From Geobacteraceae bacterium (GTDB lineage Bacteria > Desulfobacterota > Desulfuromonadia > Geobacterales > Pseudopelobacteraceae): 64,000 nucleotides of DNA. A program made the position numbers and the translations under genes. The stretch covers positions 17,572-81,571 of the forward strand of contig JAAXTM010000012.1 of the NCBI GenBank assembly GCA_013336525.1. The letters run 5' to 3'. The notes beneath the pieces were generated by a model that saw only the letters and a list, made by a program, of their open reading frames with translations, did not search any database and was not told where the DNA came from. Shown here piece by piece: positions 7,144 through 17,091 of this stretch. Position 1 is the stretch's first letter. Every line of letters starts with the position of its first letter.

Positions 7144-9438
7144 TCACCCCAATTCTGAGACATCCAGCATGAAATTTACATCGAGCATGTTGCCAACCGG
7201 TGAAAGCGTCCCAATCGCCACCGGCAGGACAGAACCGGATACAACCACGGGAAGCACAGATCCGCTGACGACGGTGCTATGGACTGAGCCAAGTATATAT
7301 TGATAATCCACCGAACCGCTGATCGCTTCGCTCCTGATAGAGCCGCTGATACTGACCCGCTTGACGCTGCCGGTGATACTGATGCTGTGCGGCGTATAAC
7401 CAAAGCTGGCGGTGGTAAACGATTGCCCTGTTGCTGGTCCACTCAGCGCAATAGCGGTGAGCAGATCGGCAGAGGGTGCCGCCGTTCCAGATAATGATGC
7501 GGCCAGATTGTTATAGTTTGCTACTGCTGTCAGGTCGGCAAGGGTTGATGATTGTCCAATGTGCTGACCGGCGAGAGCAATTCCGGTGGCAAGTTGTGCA
7601 AAGGGACTGGCCTGACCGAGCAGGGCAGCGGCCATGTTGGTATATAAAACAGCACTCAGGGTGAGGCCGTTTACTGCAGAGGCACCAAGCGCCGCCCCGT
7701 CAAAGAACATATCCTGTGTGGTATAGGTGATCTGGACAGAACCCGTACCACCAGGCTGTGCGGACGGAGTATCAAAAAATGTGACGGTGGGGCGGTTGAC
7801 ATAGGTATACATCTCTGCTGAGAGTACAGAGCAGAGCGGATTCAATGAACCAGCAAGGGTAATACCGGTGCTTAATAACGATGCTACCTGACTTGTGCCG
7901 GAGGTGCCTCCAGCCACAAATATATGGCCATCCAGTGAGCTGGTGGTAGTGGAGGTGCCAATGGTCCCCGCAGCAAGCAGCAATCCGGTGGTGATCGTGC
8001 CATATGCAGAGCATGACGCTGGTGCTAATCCACCCAGGGCGATCTTTGTTGTTACGGCAGAATTGATATAACCAGAACCGGCAGGGGCACCGGCAAACGA
8101 AATGCCAGAGGCGATTGCTGCCGATGTACTTGACGCTGCCGGAGCATTACCATTGAACTTGATACCTGTTGTTGCTGTGCCGTAGGCAGCGGCGCTGCCG
8201 ATGATATGGTCAGCGGTAAAGAAAAAGTCGTCGGTGCCAAAATAGATCTGATTGCCGACGGCATAAGGTGCGACCGTGAATTTCAGTGATGGGGGTATCA
8301 GTTCGGTCAGGTCGCTGGTTGCTGATGATTGGGCGGTGCAATTACCGCCGAGGGAGATGGCTGTTGTTAGTGCTGAATTGGTGCCGGCACTGCCAGCGGG
8401 TGCACCTTCAAAGAGGAAGTCATCAGTGGCATAATGGACAACTAGACCGGCTGCCGTTATGCTCCCGTCGAATTTAAGGGTTTTTGTGGGGATGGCTCCG
8501 GAAACAAGCCCTGTGCCTGATAGACCGCCAGCCATAATGATGCCGCTAATAATATCGCACGGAGCGACGGTGGCAATACCAGTTATTTGGGAATCTAATT
8601 GTATTCTCGCTGTTATTGCGCCAGAGGCTATACTTGAGCCGTTTACGGTTGCCGCAATACTAACGCGATATTGTAGTGCCAATGCCGCAACAGTTGGCCA
8701 GAGGGTAGGGTTTGTCTGTAGCCCTTGATAGGTGCCGTCATACCAGCGCCACATCCAAAAAGCTATGCCGCCGGTAGCCCATCCAACAGTATAGCTCGAA
8801 GCGGCGTTTGCCGTTAATGTGCTGGCGGATATGTTATTGAACACCTGCAGCGCATTAATGAGGTTGCCTCTGTCCCTTGCTGGTACAGACCCATACGATG
8901 CGGTGATCTCATTAGTAAATGTAGTTCCTGAATGATAATTATCTATCCCGAAAACATCATACATCCTTCTGACAGTCGGGATTGGATATGCGGTTGTCCC
9001 TGCTGGCCAAAACCCGGCACCATATCCGGGATAAACAACGACGACCGGATGAAACGGGTCCGCCGCTTTGATTGTATCGTAAACATTTTCACAACCGGGG
9101 ACGGGGATATCGGCGGCTTTCGGTTCATCCTCTGTGTACCACCCATAGAGGGCAGGGTGATTTTTAAATGTATTTACCAGCGTCTGTAATTCGGTCAGTT
9201 TCGGGTCTGATCTTTGAGTCAGCGGTCCTAACCACAGCGCACAACGCAGACCGCCTGCCTGGCAGTTATCAAGCATACTCTGGCAGAATTGCGTAAGCAG
9301 CGTACCACGGGTAGCGTCAGACCAGACAGCAGAGGGGAGTAACGCATTAAGCACAACTTCGACATTTAACGATTGAATTGTCGCGCAATCAGCCGGTATG
9401 CTCTCCGCCGTCTGGAATGTATAGAGGATGACCGCCAC
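7144..9438 (-). CDS. large tail/fibre protein with N-terminal TIM-barrel glycosidase-like domain
   Basis: 764 residues, GTG start. Residues 1-~255 resemble a glycoside-hydrolase TIM barrel: RCALWLGPL, then NHPALYGWYTEDEPK (the acid pair in the usual catalytic position), VVVYPGYG, FGIDNYH and WATGGIAFWMWRWYDG. From ~260 to ~690 it has many imperfect 25-35-residue repeats of the type GI.LAG...G.SS, and it ends with 9-residue repeats around SGSV. The neighbouring gene at 11396 has the same repeat style. A fibre that cuts or binds surface sugar is the likely role; enzyme activity is not proven. Confidence 0.55.
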   Translation of the reverse strand: MAVILYTFQTAESIPADCATIQSLNVEVVLNALLPSAVWSDATRGTLLTQFCQSMLDNCQAGGLRCALWLGPLTQRSDPKLTELQTLVNTFKNHPALYGWYTEDEPKAADIPVPGCENVYDTIKAADPFHPVVVVYPGYGAGFWPAGTTAYPIPTVRRMYDVFGIDNYHSGTTFTNEITASYGSVPARDRGNLINALQVFNNISASTLTANAASSYTVGWATGGIAFWMWRWYDGTYQGLQTNPTLWPTVAALALQYRVSIAATVNGSSIASGAITARIQLDSQITGIATVAPCDIISGIIMAGGLSGTGLVSGAIPTKTLKFDGSITAAGLVVHYATDDFLFEGAPAGSAGTNSALTTAISLGGNCTAQSSATSDLTELIPPSLKFTVAPYAVGNQIYFGTDDFFFTADHIIGSAAAYGTATTGIKFNGNAPAASSTSAAIASGISFAGAPAGSGYINSAVTTKIALGGLAPASCSAYGTITTGLLLAAGTIGTSTTTSSLDGHIFVAGGTSGTSQVASLLSTGITLAGSLNPLCSVLSAEMYTYVNRPTVTFFDTPSAQPGGTGSVQITYTTQDMFFDGAALGASAVNGLTLSAVLYTNMAAALLGQASPFAQLATGIALAGQHIGQSSTLADLTAVANYNNLAASLSGTAAPSADLLTAIALSGPATGQSFTTASFGYTPHSISITGSVKRVSISGSIRSEAISGSVDYQYILGSVHSTVVSGSVLPVVVSGSVLPVAIGTLSPVGNMLDVNFMLDVSELG

Positions 9439-9441
9439 GGA

Positions 9442-11394
9442 CTACGCTCTTTCCACTCGGACTATAACAAGGTTGCTCATGTTCCATGCGTCAGTATAAG
9501 GGTCCCCGACCATAAACCATAAGGGGTTCGTGGTGGCCTTTACCAAGCTCCATGAAATATTGCCAGTATCAGAATAAATAGTTGCTTCGTTCGACGCAAG
9601 ACAGGTCTTTAATGACCAAGCACCGCCAGATGTAGTGAAAATAGTACGATATACGGTGTTTGCGATAAGATACCCGTTATAATTGGCGGCAGTCGCAGTG
9701 GCGTATGCATCAGCCGTGTTTTTATAATTAACCGCTAAATGCTGGTTTGCCGCTGCTTCGTTATACATTGTTGACAAGACATATTTTAGATCAATTGTCG
9801 TGGACACTCCCGGCACAGGCGCGGTCGCTGATTCCTGTATCCGGCACATATTTGGTGTAATCGTTCCGCCGGTATGTTTCCAATCGACCTTGAAAACTTG
9901 GGTTTCAGTTCTACTGACGTTTTCCTTAAACATAAACAATACCGCGTCGGAGTTGGCAGGGACAAGCAGCGGGATGCCAGCAGTACCCTCAGTCCCGCTT
10001 GCATTGCCCACTTTGTTCACCTGGAGCCGGGTTGTGTCGAGGCTTGAATTATTCAGAAGGTCAACAAAGAGCGACGATGAACCAGCGACCCCACTTACCT
10101 CACTACTCTCAACCGAACCAAAACTATTAACCGCAACCAGAGAATAATAATACGTCGTGCCGTTAGTCCTGCCGGTGTGGGTGTATGGGAGTGTTACACC
10201 GGAAATGGTATTCGATCTGGTCCCGGCCACCGTTCCCCACTTGATATCGTATGAGGTCGCGCCGACACCGCCTGATGTTTTTGCAACGACAACCGTTGTA
10301 TCGCCACCGGTGGCGGTAATGACTGCTGTTGTTGGGACGCTGCCGGTTGTGGTACTGTAGGTGTCAGATACACCACCGATCGTCAGGACGGTATTAACCG
10401 CTGTGCTGGCACTTCCTGATGATGTGTTTCGGACGGTGACAGTATTGCCGTTGACCACCGTGCCAGCACTTGTCACCCATGACCCGCCGTTGATCTGGTA
10501 CTCACCGCCGGTGATGGAAATTTCCGTTGCGGTGTTGATACCACTGACGGTGATGGTGTTGGATGTATAGAGCGTGCTGAATGCCGCGCTTGTCACATCG
10601 GTAAAGGTAAAGGCCGCCGGTGTTGTGTCGGGGATTGTGACGGTACAGACGCCACTTGCGACGACCGTTGAAACATTCCCCGCCAGGTCTTTGGCCCAGA
10701 TATAGAAGGTATAGCCCCCCTCAGTCGGTGCCGTGCAGGTTGTTGGTGCCGTACCAGACCAGCCAGCATCACCAGCCAACGGTGGCGAGTTGGTTGTTTT
10801 TATCATATAGCCGCTAATACCGACGGCATCAGAAGCGGTCAGGGTTGTAATAGCCACCGTCAACGAAGCGCTGGTTGCCGGTACTACAAACTCAGTAATA
10901 ACCGGTGCCGTGATATCACCCGGTTCATAGAAACCAACAGCAACAGCGGTTGACCCGCCGACCAGTGATGCGTTACAGAGGATTTGTGTCAGCAGAGTTG
11001 GTGAAGCGGTCGCCGCCGCAGAAACCGCACCAAGCAGGGCATGGACGACGGTGGCATTAACTGAGGCGAGGAAACTGACAGGGGTTGACCAGTCGCCAGA
11101 CTGTGTGCCTCCTGCGGTCATGCTTTCGGTAACCCGCACGGTAGCATAGTAGGTAGTTTCAGCGACAAGGTTGGCAGAATCAAGCGCATATCCGGCGGCA
11201 CTTGGGCTGACACCCCCCTGGACACTCTGCGTGAAGTTCGCCAGATCAGCAGAAGTTGTCAGGGTTACGCCGCGCCCTGCCGCTTGTGCAGTGGCGGGTG
11301 CTTCTCCGGCACTGGTTAACCAGACACACTCGATCTGTGTAATCGCATCTGCCAGGGTAACACCGCTCACTACTCCATTTAACCGTGCTTTCAT
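9442..11394 (-). CDS. phage tail fibre-like protein with Ig/FN3 domains
   Basis: 650 residues, Thr/Ser/Val-rich beta sequence. Visible modules are an Ig-like domain after DITAPVITEF, another after DTTPAAFTF, and an FN3 domain with TNGTTYYYSLVAVNSFGSVESS. The C-terminal 170 residues look like a globular lectin or carbohydrate-binding type domain. I use the ATG at 11394, which has GGGGAATAAC before it and follows the upstream stop, rather than a frame 50 codons longer. Likely a receptor-contact protein. Confidence 0.55.
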   Translation of the reverse strand: MKARLNGVVSGVTLADAITQIECVWLTSAGEAPATAQAAGRGVTLTTSADLANFTQSVQGGVSPSAAGYALDSANLVAETTYYATVRVTESMTAGGTQSGDWSTPVSFLASVNATVVHALLGAVSAAATASPTLLTQILCNASLVGGSTAVAVGFYEPGDITAPVITEFVVPATSASLTVAITTLTASDAVGISGYMIKTTNSPPLAGDAGWSGTAPTTCTAPTEGGYTFYIWAKDLAGNVSTVVASGVCTVTIPDTTPAAFTFTDVTSAAFSTLYTSNTITVSGINTATEISITGGEYQINGGSWVTSAGTVVNGNTVTVRNTSSGSASTAVNTVLTIGGVSDTYSTTTGSVPTTAVITATGGDTTVVVAKTSGGVGATSYDIKWGTVAGTRSNTISGVTLPYTHTGRTNGTTYYYSLVAVNSFGSVESSEVSGVAGSSSLFVDLLNNSSLDTTRLQVNKVGNASGTEGTAGIPLLVPANSDAVLFMFKENVSRTETQVFKVDWKHTGGTITPNMCRIQESATAPVPGVSTTIDLKYVLSTMYNEAAANQHLAVNYKNTADAYATATAANYNGYLIANTVYRTIFTTSGGAWSLKTCLASNEATIYSDTGNISWSLVKATTNPLWFMVGDPYTDAWNMSNLVIVRVERA

Positions 11395-11395
11395 G

Positions 11396-12253
11396 TTATT
11401 CCCCTGATATTGCTGTAAAGGTTGTGGAGTAGGTGCCGACCGTGACGGTGCAGGTTTCGCTGCCATAACTGGTGGTGGAGCTATAGACCTGTAGACGCAA
11501 CCGCTGCCCGTTTGAAATTGTGCCTGGCGTCGAGACAAACGCACCGATACCTATCGAATATTTTCCATTCACTACTGATATATCTGCAGCAGCGGTCAAG
11601 CCAGCCATATAGCTATCAGCTGATGTTATCCATTCACCCCATGACGCGGCCTCCGTTACATCTGGGAACGTGAAAGCAGTTGGTGTCTGTACTGTTGCTG
11701 ACTCTTCGAAATTGCTGAAAGTGATCGTTGATGATGGGGTTGTGTTGACAACAATATCGTTGAGCAGACCGCTGAGAATGGTAGGTGGTACTTGAACTGG
11801 TGACGCCAGCTTAATACCGGTAGTGACGACTGCTGTGGCAGCTCGTGGGGCAACAATGATGCCACCGTTAAACCTGATACCGGTTGTGAACACCCCAGCT
11901 GCTACTGTTGAGCTGGAGACTGCGCCATCGAGTTTAACTGCTAACCCTGCCAATGAGGCTGCCTGACCGATAGTGTTGCCACTCAGCAATGGCGTGACTG
12001 AAAGTGCCGCTGATACAGTCGCAAAAGAAACAATGGTTGCCGTCAAATCCCACTCCAGCACCAACTGGAATGGTGGCGATGTGACTGCCGGACCATCCCC
12101 TGTCGTTGGAGTGATCCGCAGCAACATGTCATACGTCCCGGCAGTCAGTCCGGTTATGGTAATAACCTTCCCTGGTCCGACCGGTTCGGACGCGGTATGC
12201 AGCACCCAGCTTGAGCCGTTATCAATACTATACTCAGTTTTGTGTGACAGCAT
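11396..12253 (-). CDS. phage tail/fibre protein with beta repeats
   Basis: 285 residues, beta-rich. The first ~85 residues resemble a small Ig-like domain (YSIDNGSSWVLHTASEP...GTYDMLLRITPT). The middle carries repeats like those of the 764-residue protein (TTGIRFNGG, TTGIKLASP), and the end resembles the Ig-like modules of the next gene. Shared repeats suggest these fibre genes exchange parts. Confidence 0.5.
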   Translation of the reverse strand: MLSHKTEYSIDNGSSWVLHTASEPVGPGKVITITGLTAGTYDMLLRITPTTGDGPAVTSPPFQLVLEWDLTATIVSFATVSAALSVTPLLSGNTIGQAASLAGLAVKLDGAVSSSTVAAGVFTTGIRFNGGIIVAPRAATAVVTTGIKLASPVQVPPTILSGLLNDIVVNTTPSSTITFSNFEESATVQTPTAFTFPDVTEAASWGEWITSADSYMAGLTAAADISVVNGKYSIGIGAFVSTPGTISNGQRLRLQVYSSTTSYGSETCTVTVGTYSTTFTAISGE

Positions 12254-12265
12254 ACCGCGCCCCTT

Positions 12266-12682
12266 TTAATCTTCTGTGACAGTTAGTGCGCCAATCGCAA
12301 ACGATGGAGCTGAATCGGCATTGTTGATGGTTTTAGGGTTGGTCAGCGCCGCCCAATAGAGCAGGTTGCCAGCGGTGGCAGCATCATACACGCCGAAGTG
12401 AGTGACCACGCCCCAGTTGGCAGTTGGCACAGCAAAGTCAATGGCCACAGCGTTGCTGATAACGCGGGGCGTGCCAGCAGGTGCCGCCCAGTTGGTATCG
12501 TTCTGCACAACCGCTTTACGGGCATAGGCAGAGCCGGAGGTGGTGACTTCGGTGCCGCCACCGGCGTCTGACGGTGCGGCGGTAAGTAGGCCGATATACA
12601 CGGCGGATGGTTTCCACGCGACCTGTGCGCGGAAGATGAGGTTGAGCAGTTGTCCTTCGAGGTAGTTTGATTTTCCGGCCAT
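12266..12682 (-). CDS. phage tail fibre-family protein
   Basis: 138 residues matching a common short phage tail family: an N-terminal helix (NYLEGQLLNLIFR), YIGLLTAAPSDAGGGTEV, SAYARK, and the conserved WGVVTHFGVYDAATAGNLLYWAAL. It is probably a virion surface or fibre-base component. Two hairpin leader copies lie immediately upstream of its ribosome binding site. Confidence 0.6.
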   Translation of the reverse strand: MAGKSNYLEGQLLNLIFRAQVAWKPSAVYIGLLTAAPSDAGGGTEVTTSGSAYARKAVVQNDTNWAAPAGTPRVISNAVAIDFAVPTANWGVVTHFGVYDAATAGNLLYWAALTNPKTINNADSAPSFAIGALTVTED

Positions 12683-12695
12683 GATGTGTCTCCTG

Positions 12696-12712
12696 ACGGG
12701 TAGTTATCCCGT
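12696..12712 (-). promoter_or_regulatory. hairpin leader, copy 1 (ACGGG/CCCGT)
   Basis: In mRNA sense, ACGGGATAACTACCCGT, 5 bp before the AGGAG of the gene at 12682. The outer pair is A-T here but G-C in the other three copies, a compensatory change. Confidence 0.6.
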
Positions 12713-12729
12713 AAAGGTTTGTATGCCTG

Positions 12730-12746
12730 GCGGGTTGTTATCCCGC
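12730..12746 (-). promoter_or_regulatory. hairpin leader, copy 2
   Basis: In mRNA sense, GCGGGATAACAACCCGC, located 18 bp upstream of copy 1. Its loop contains the TAA stop of the preceding gene. Confidence 0.55.
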
Positions 12747-12989
12747 AAAGACAGAGGTTATTTTTGTAATCAGTCTCCGTAGCCAAGTTGGTTCATATAA
12801 CAGTCGTTCCTCGCCGCAATCACCTTTTGTTCTCATAAATTTATACGTTGGACGGCACCCGCCATGCTTGCTTAAACTGCGATAACTACCGCCCGAAGTG
12901 TAGACATTGCTAACCCATTCATACGGGCCATCTTGTGCAGAGCAATAACTAGAAACTAGGTGCTTACATCCTGTGCAGAGTAGTGGCAT
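12738..12989 (-). CDS. cysteine-containing phage protein of unknown function
   Basis: 83 residues with a CTGCKHL start and further cysteines (SYCSAQDGP, GGCRP, GDCGEE), suggesting a zinc-bound or disulfide-bonded small domain, and an amphipathic C-terminus. It lies between two fibre-region genes. No recognisable family. Confidence 0.5.
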   Translation of the reverse strand: MPLLCTGCKHLVSSYCSAQDGPYEWVSNVYTSGGSYRSLSKHGGCRPTYKFMRTKGDCGEERLLYEPTWLRRLITKITSVFAG

Positions 12990-13001
12990 TACTCGTCCTT
13001 T

Positions 13002-13337
13002 CTATTTTGTAAATTCGGCGATTACGGTAATAGTGCCTGTTGTCGGTTTGTGAACAATTTCCTCTTCTCCTTCCATCCGGTATATTTCGACGTCATAATA
13101 ATTTTTACCAGCGGGGATCTTCGCCGTGTCTTCCGCAGACATGTGGAGTAGGACGACGTTGTCATGGAGCAGCGATCCGGTGAATACCCCGACGGGGGCG
13201 GCGTCGGTCGGTTTGTGCATGACGTGCGCCCGGACGGAGTAGCCGGTCAGGTCCATCGGATTGCCGTCAGGCCCGGTGATGGCATCTTCGATATCCCAGG
13301 TTGCGCCCTGTGCCAGTGTGAGGGGTTGTGTTTCCAT
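13002..13337 (-). CDS. phage tail-associated protein (BppU-like N-terminal domain type)
   Basis: 111 residues of the pattern seen in small beta-sandwich proteins of phage baseplates: LAQGATWDIEDAITGPDGNPMDLTGYSVRAHV...GVFTGSL...YYDVEIYRMEG. It follows the J-like tip gene, consistent with a structural or adaptor part. The assignment is by pattern only. Confidence 0.45.
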   Translation of the reverse strand: METQPLTLAQGATWDIEDAITGPDGNPMDLTGYSVRAHVMHKPTDAAPVGVFTGSLLHDNVVLLHMSAEDTAKIPAGKNYYDVEIYRMEGEEEIVHKPTTGTITVIAEFTK

Positions 13338-13349
13338 TGGTTGCTCCTT

Positions 13350-13523
13350 TTATTTCACTTCCACTCGTCTCGTTTCGGTTTCGTATGGGTTGTTCTGGTG
13401 CAACACGATATAGGACGAACTTACCACCGGGAAAACAAGCCTTTTTAGTGGAGGGGTTTCTTGGCAGTTCGGATCACCGCACGAACACAGCCCCAATAAA
13501 GCAATAAAATACAATTTTTTCAT
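13350..13523 (-). CDS. small phage lipoprotein
   Basis: 57 residues with a short signal peptide and lipobox (ALLGLCSC, then G-D). GGGGCAC precedes the ATG at 13523, which overlaps the end of the J-like gene. The Asp two residues after the Cys could favour inner-membrane retention by the +2 rule. Possible superinfection-exclusion role, as for other small phage lipoproteins, but this is speculation. Confidence 0.5.
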   Translation of the reverse strand: MKKLYFIALLGLCSCGDPNCQETPPLKRLVFPVVSSSYIVLHQNNPYETETRRVEVK

Positions 13524-16500
13524 TGTGCCCCGACCTTTGTCCAGGTTGTAGAGTTGCTTGTGTTTATATAAAGGACACCGGTAGAAGTAACCCAGAGTGC
13601 GCCAATTTCGGCTTGATGCGTTGGTGCTAGGTTGCTGGTTGATGGAATCAGGCGTATTGGTGCTTTGTCTTTGTATTCCACCGTGGCATATTGGTAGTTT
13701 CCACCTTGAAATACCGCGCCATATCCTGGCGTCCCTGTGTTTTGTGCAGCAGCCCCGTAGACGCCGCATATCAATCCTGACCCATAGACGCCATATTGTG
13801 CGCCACTCTGCCCATATACGCCTGTGCTGTTGGCAGAAGCGCCATGAACACCATGTCCAAATCTGCTTGAATACCCATATACAGCATAGCCATCATAGGC
13901 TAAACCAGTAACACCATTGCGTGAACCTGAAGTTGTATCAGTGCTGTCTCCGAAATAAGCATATCCATTGCTGCCGTTGGGGGCTGTGGCTGTACCTAAA
14001 TACACTTTCAGGAGGCTACTTGAATCATAAAACCGCGCCGATTTGTTTGCTACGTCGACAACGAATCGTTCGCCCGATGCAGCAGTCTGTATTGTTTTTC
14101 CAGTTAGGGTTGTTGCTGATATATCAGCCGCCGTCACATTCAGCGCATTAACAAACGCGGTGGTTACTGTATTGTTGGTTATTGATGTCGCATAGGCTTG
14201 TATCTGGGCTTCGGTATAGACGGTTGGCTTACCTGATACCTGTGCCCATGAAAGAGTGGCATTTGCTCCCATTGCAATATTGTCACCGACCACAAGTTCA
14301 CTCGTGACCAGACTGCGAGCGTGCATTGTGCCGTCAATAACCATATCACCGGCCAGCCCGAGGGTGGAGACGCCGTTAATCAAACCGGTCCTGAATAGTG
14401 CTTGCAGGGTGGCGGTGAGTTCGGCGGTGGTAAGCGAGGCGTTCAACAGTCCCATCATTGCCGTTGGGCTGTTTAAGGCCATGCCGCTGATACCGGTTAT
14501 CCCTGACGGATAGCGTGCGCCGGTCTGTCCGAATACGTTGACGACCCGCGCCCAATAATAGCGGACTGCGCCGTTTGACAGCCCTTGATGCTTGAATCTG
14601 CCGTCACGGGTGATGCCGACGATATTCTCCGCAAAGACGTTGGTGGTGTTCGCCAATATTTCAATGTAGTCCGTGTCGCTGCGTGTGTGGTCGTAGGTAA
14701 CAGCTACGTCTATTTCGAGAAATTGACCGGTGCAGCTGATTGCGGTGGGTGCAACAGCAGCGGGGATCGTAACAGAGGCGGTGGCCGGTGCCGCGCTGTA
14801 GTTGCCTGATGTGTCGAGTACCGCTATCCAGTAGGCGATTGCCGACGATCCGGTGGGGCGATAGCTGAAAGCGTTGGCGGATATTTGCTGCAGCACTGTT
14901 CCGGCGGCCCATGATGCACCGGTGCGGATTTCATATAGGGCGGTGTCAGTTTCGGTGCTGGCATTCCATTTGAGGTTGACCAGGTTGCCTGTGAATGTTG
15001 CGGTGAAGCCGGTTACGTTGGCGGGGGCGGTGTATTTGCCTCTAATTAATTCAACCCTCGTTACCCATGGCGAAACAGTGCCGAGACTGCTCTTTGCCCT
15101 GACTGAAACGTCATACGTCCCAGGCGCGAGGTCATAGATTGAATATGACGTGTCTGTCGTTTGCGGCAATATTTTGCCATCAAACGCGACTTCGTAAAGG
15201 GTGCCTGATGCTTGTGCCGATACCCATGTCAGGTCAAGGCGGCTTTTAGTATTGGCAACGGCAACCCCCGCATAAAGAACTTCTATGGCGTCAAAAGATG
15301 TCGGCTCAGCTACCGTCCATGGATCAGGGAGATTCGTCAGCACCGGCGGCACCAGCGGCGTGCTGTCGCCTGCCGTCCAGTCATAAATGGCGGCATCATA
15401 TTGTGATAGTGCGAGCGACGTACCACCAAGGAACGAGAATTCCCAACCGATGACGCGGAAGTCAGCGGCGATGCCCAACCGGTCATTGTTGACCGTGACG
15501 ACATCCATAATATCGAGCTTAAAAGCTTTGTGGTTGCAGGGGTATGCCAACGTAAACCCGCGCCGTGATTTCTCCATCGCTATCTTGGCAAGCCGTTGCG
15601 CCTCTGACGAGGTGATGGTGAAGGGGAGGGCGAGGTTCGCTTCCAGCAGTTCCCCGCCATCTTCTGCCAGATAGGGGTTTGAAATCGGCACTGTCGTTGT
15701 GGAGATATACACGACACCGCCACGCTGTACCGTGTGGCCTGACGGATAGGTCAACGAGTTGTCGTGGGCCTCAATCAATGACCAGTAGCCGGTGGATGGT
15801 GGCTGGGTGTTGATCGGGACGCTGTTATATGCAATATACGCTTTGCCGTCCCAGGTCACATACTGCCCGATGGTGTAGGTTTGCGCCGCATCGTAGCGGA
15901 CAGGGGTTGCAATAATAGACCAGTGAGCGCTGGGTGGGGTACTGATGCCGACCGGGACCGGCGGAAATTCGGTGTCAGCCCAATAGTCGTTGGAGTTGGT
16001 GAACGTCCCTTTGGCGCTGTTGTTTTTCTCGTTTTGCCCCGAACCTAATTTAAACGACAGGCCACCATTCAGCCATGATTCGTCGATGGTGGCGACGGAG
16101 GCCGCAGGAGCGCCAGCATAAATTTTCCACTCTCCGGCAGAATACACCGCGTCGCCGGCACAACTGGTCAACATGTCTTTGATAAACTGTGTCGGGACGC
16201 CGTCCAGCTTGATTACCCCGTTGAGCGTGTAGCGTGTTTCGGGATAGCTGGGGCTAACTCCCGGAATCGGCTTGATAAGGGTTTTAACGCCTGGTGCCTG
16301 ATTCGGGGGGATAAGACTCCATACGGTCTGGTCGCATATCGACCGGCTGGCGGCGGCCACCGTCGCGTTTACTTCGTCGAGGTCGCACCCCATACCGCCG
16401 GTGCGCTTATCGGTCAGCATATAATCGCGGATGCAAAGGATCGGGTTGCTATTCCAGCCGGTCTTGCCGGTTGCCGGGTCGTACACTTTTTTACCACGGA

Positions 16501-17089
16501 GGACGACTTTGACCCCAGGGACTCCGGCAGGGTAAACAGCTTCGTCATATTCGAGGGTGATGTGGGTGTACGCAACCCCCAGAAGTTTATGGTCGAGCGT
16601 CCAGCCCCCGGCAGAAGCGGCAACCATTGAAGCGCAGGCGGCTGTTTGTGTGCCGTCGTAAAATTCGACAGTCGCTTTGCCGGTAAAGGGTGCTTGTATC
16701 GCCCACCCACCCGCAGCGGTGGCAACGAGTTTGTCATCAAAATACAGCTCTTCGTAGCCGTCGATCTCATGCCCGGCATGGATGCAAATCAGGTGGAGTG
16801 TCTGGCTTTCGGTGCCGGTGGTTTCAGCATAGGCGATCTGGTTGCCGACACGGGAGCGGCCATACACGATAGTTCGGGCATTGGTGGAACTTTGTACCTG
16901 CACTTCACGGTCACGGCGCATATCCGGTACAAGGAGATGCTTAAACGCAACCCAGTCAGCCTCCATCATTTCGCCATAATTGGCGGGCGAGGTGGTGGCA
17001 TAGTCGAGCGGGGAGTTGACGCCTGCCGCGTTGGCGATTGTCGTACCGATCGGGTCTATAAAGAAATCAAGACTAAAACTAAAGCCCAT
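13520..17089 (-). CDS. tail tip / host-specificity protein (J-like)
   Basis: 1189 residues. The N-terminal ~570 residues follow the J/gp13 tail-hub family (DWVAFKHLLVPDMRRDREVQ, YGRSRVGNQIAYAE, SRRGFTLAYPCNHKAFKLDIMDVVTV). FN3 domains occupy ~590-880. A helical region and a C-terminal part with GVYG-type beta repeats (GYAVYGYSS, GVHGAS, GVYGQSG, GVYGSG, GVYGAA) end the protein. It should close the tail tube and hold the receptor-binding parts. It is the largest gene of the phage. Confidence 0.75.
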   Translation of the reverse strand: MGFSFSLDFFIDPIGTTIANAAGVNSPLDYATTSPANYGEMMEADWVAFKHLLVPDMRRDREVQVQSSTNARTIVYGRSRVGNQIAYAETTGTESQTLHLICIHAGHEIDGYEELYFDDKLVATAAGGWAIQAPFTGKATVEFYDGTQTAACASMVAASAGGWTLDHKLLGVAYTHITLEYDEAVYPAGVPGVKVVLRGKKVYDPATGKTGWNSNPILCIRDYMLTDKRTGGMGCDLDEVNATVAAASRSICDQTVWSLIPPNQAPGVKTLIKPIPGVSPSYPETRYTLNGVIKLDGVPTQFIKDMLTSCAGDAVYSAGEWKIYAGAPAASVATIDESWLNGGLSFKLGSGQNEKNNSAKGTFTNSNDYWADTEFPPVPVGISTPPSAHWSIIATPVRYDAAQTYTIGQYVTWDGKAYIAYNSVPINTQPPSTGYWSLIEAHDNSLTYPSGHTVQRGGVVYISTTTVPISNPYLAEDGGELLEANLALPFTITSSEAQRLAKIAMEKSRRGFTLAYPCNHKAFKLDIMDVVTVNNDRLGIAADFRVIGWEFSFLGGTSLALSQYDAAIYDWTAGDSTPLVPPVLTNLPDPWTVAEPTSFDAIEVLYAGVAVANTKSRLDLTWVSAQASGTLYEVAFDGKILPQTTDTSYSIYDLAPGTYDVSVRAKSSLGTVSPWVTRVELIRGKYTAPANVTGFTATFTGNLVNLKWNASTETDTALYEIRTGASWAAGTVLQQISANAFSYRPTGSSAIAYWIAVLDTSGNYSAAPATASVTIPAAVAPTAISCTGQFLEIDVAVTYDHTRSDTDYIEILANTTNVFAENIVGITRDGRFKHQGLSNGAVRYYWARVVNVFGQTGARYPSGITGISGMALNSPTAMMGLLNASLTTAELTATLQALFRTGLINGVSTLGLAGDMVIDGTMHARSLVTSELVVGDNIAMGANATLSWAQVSGKPTVYTEAQIQAYATSITNNTVTTAFVNALNVTAADISATTLTGKTIQTAASGERFVVDVANKSARFYDSSSLLKVYLGTATAPNGSNGYAYFGDSTDTTSGSRNGVTGLAYDGYAVYGYSSRFGHGVHGASANSTGVYGQSGAQYGVYGSGLICGVYGAAAQNTGTPGYGAVFQGGNYQYATVEYKDKAPIRLIPSTSNLAPTHQAEIGALWVTSTGVLYINTSNSTTWTKVGAQ

Positions 17090-17091
17090 GG

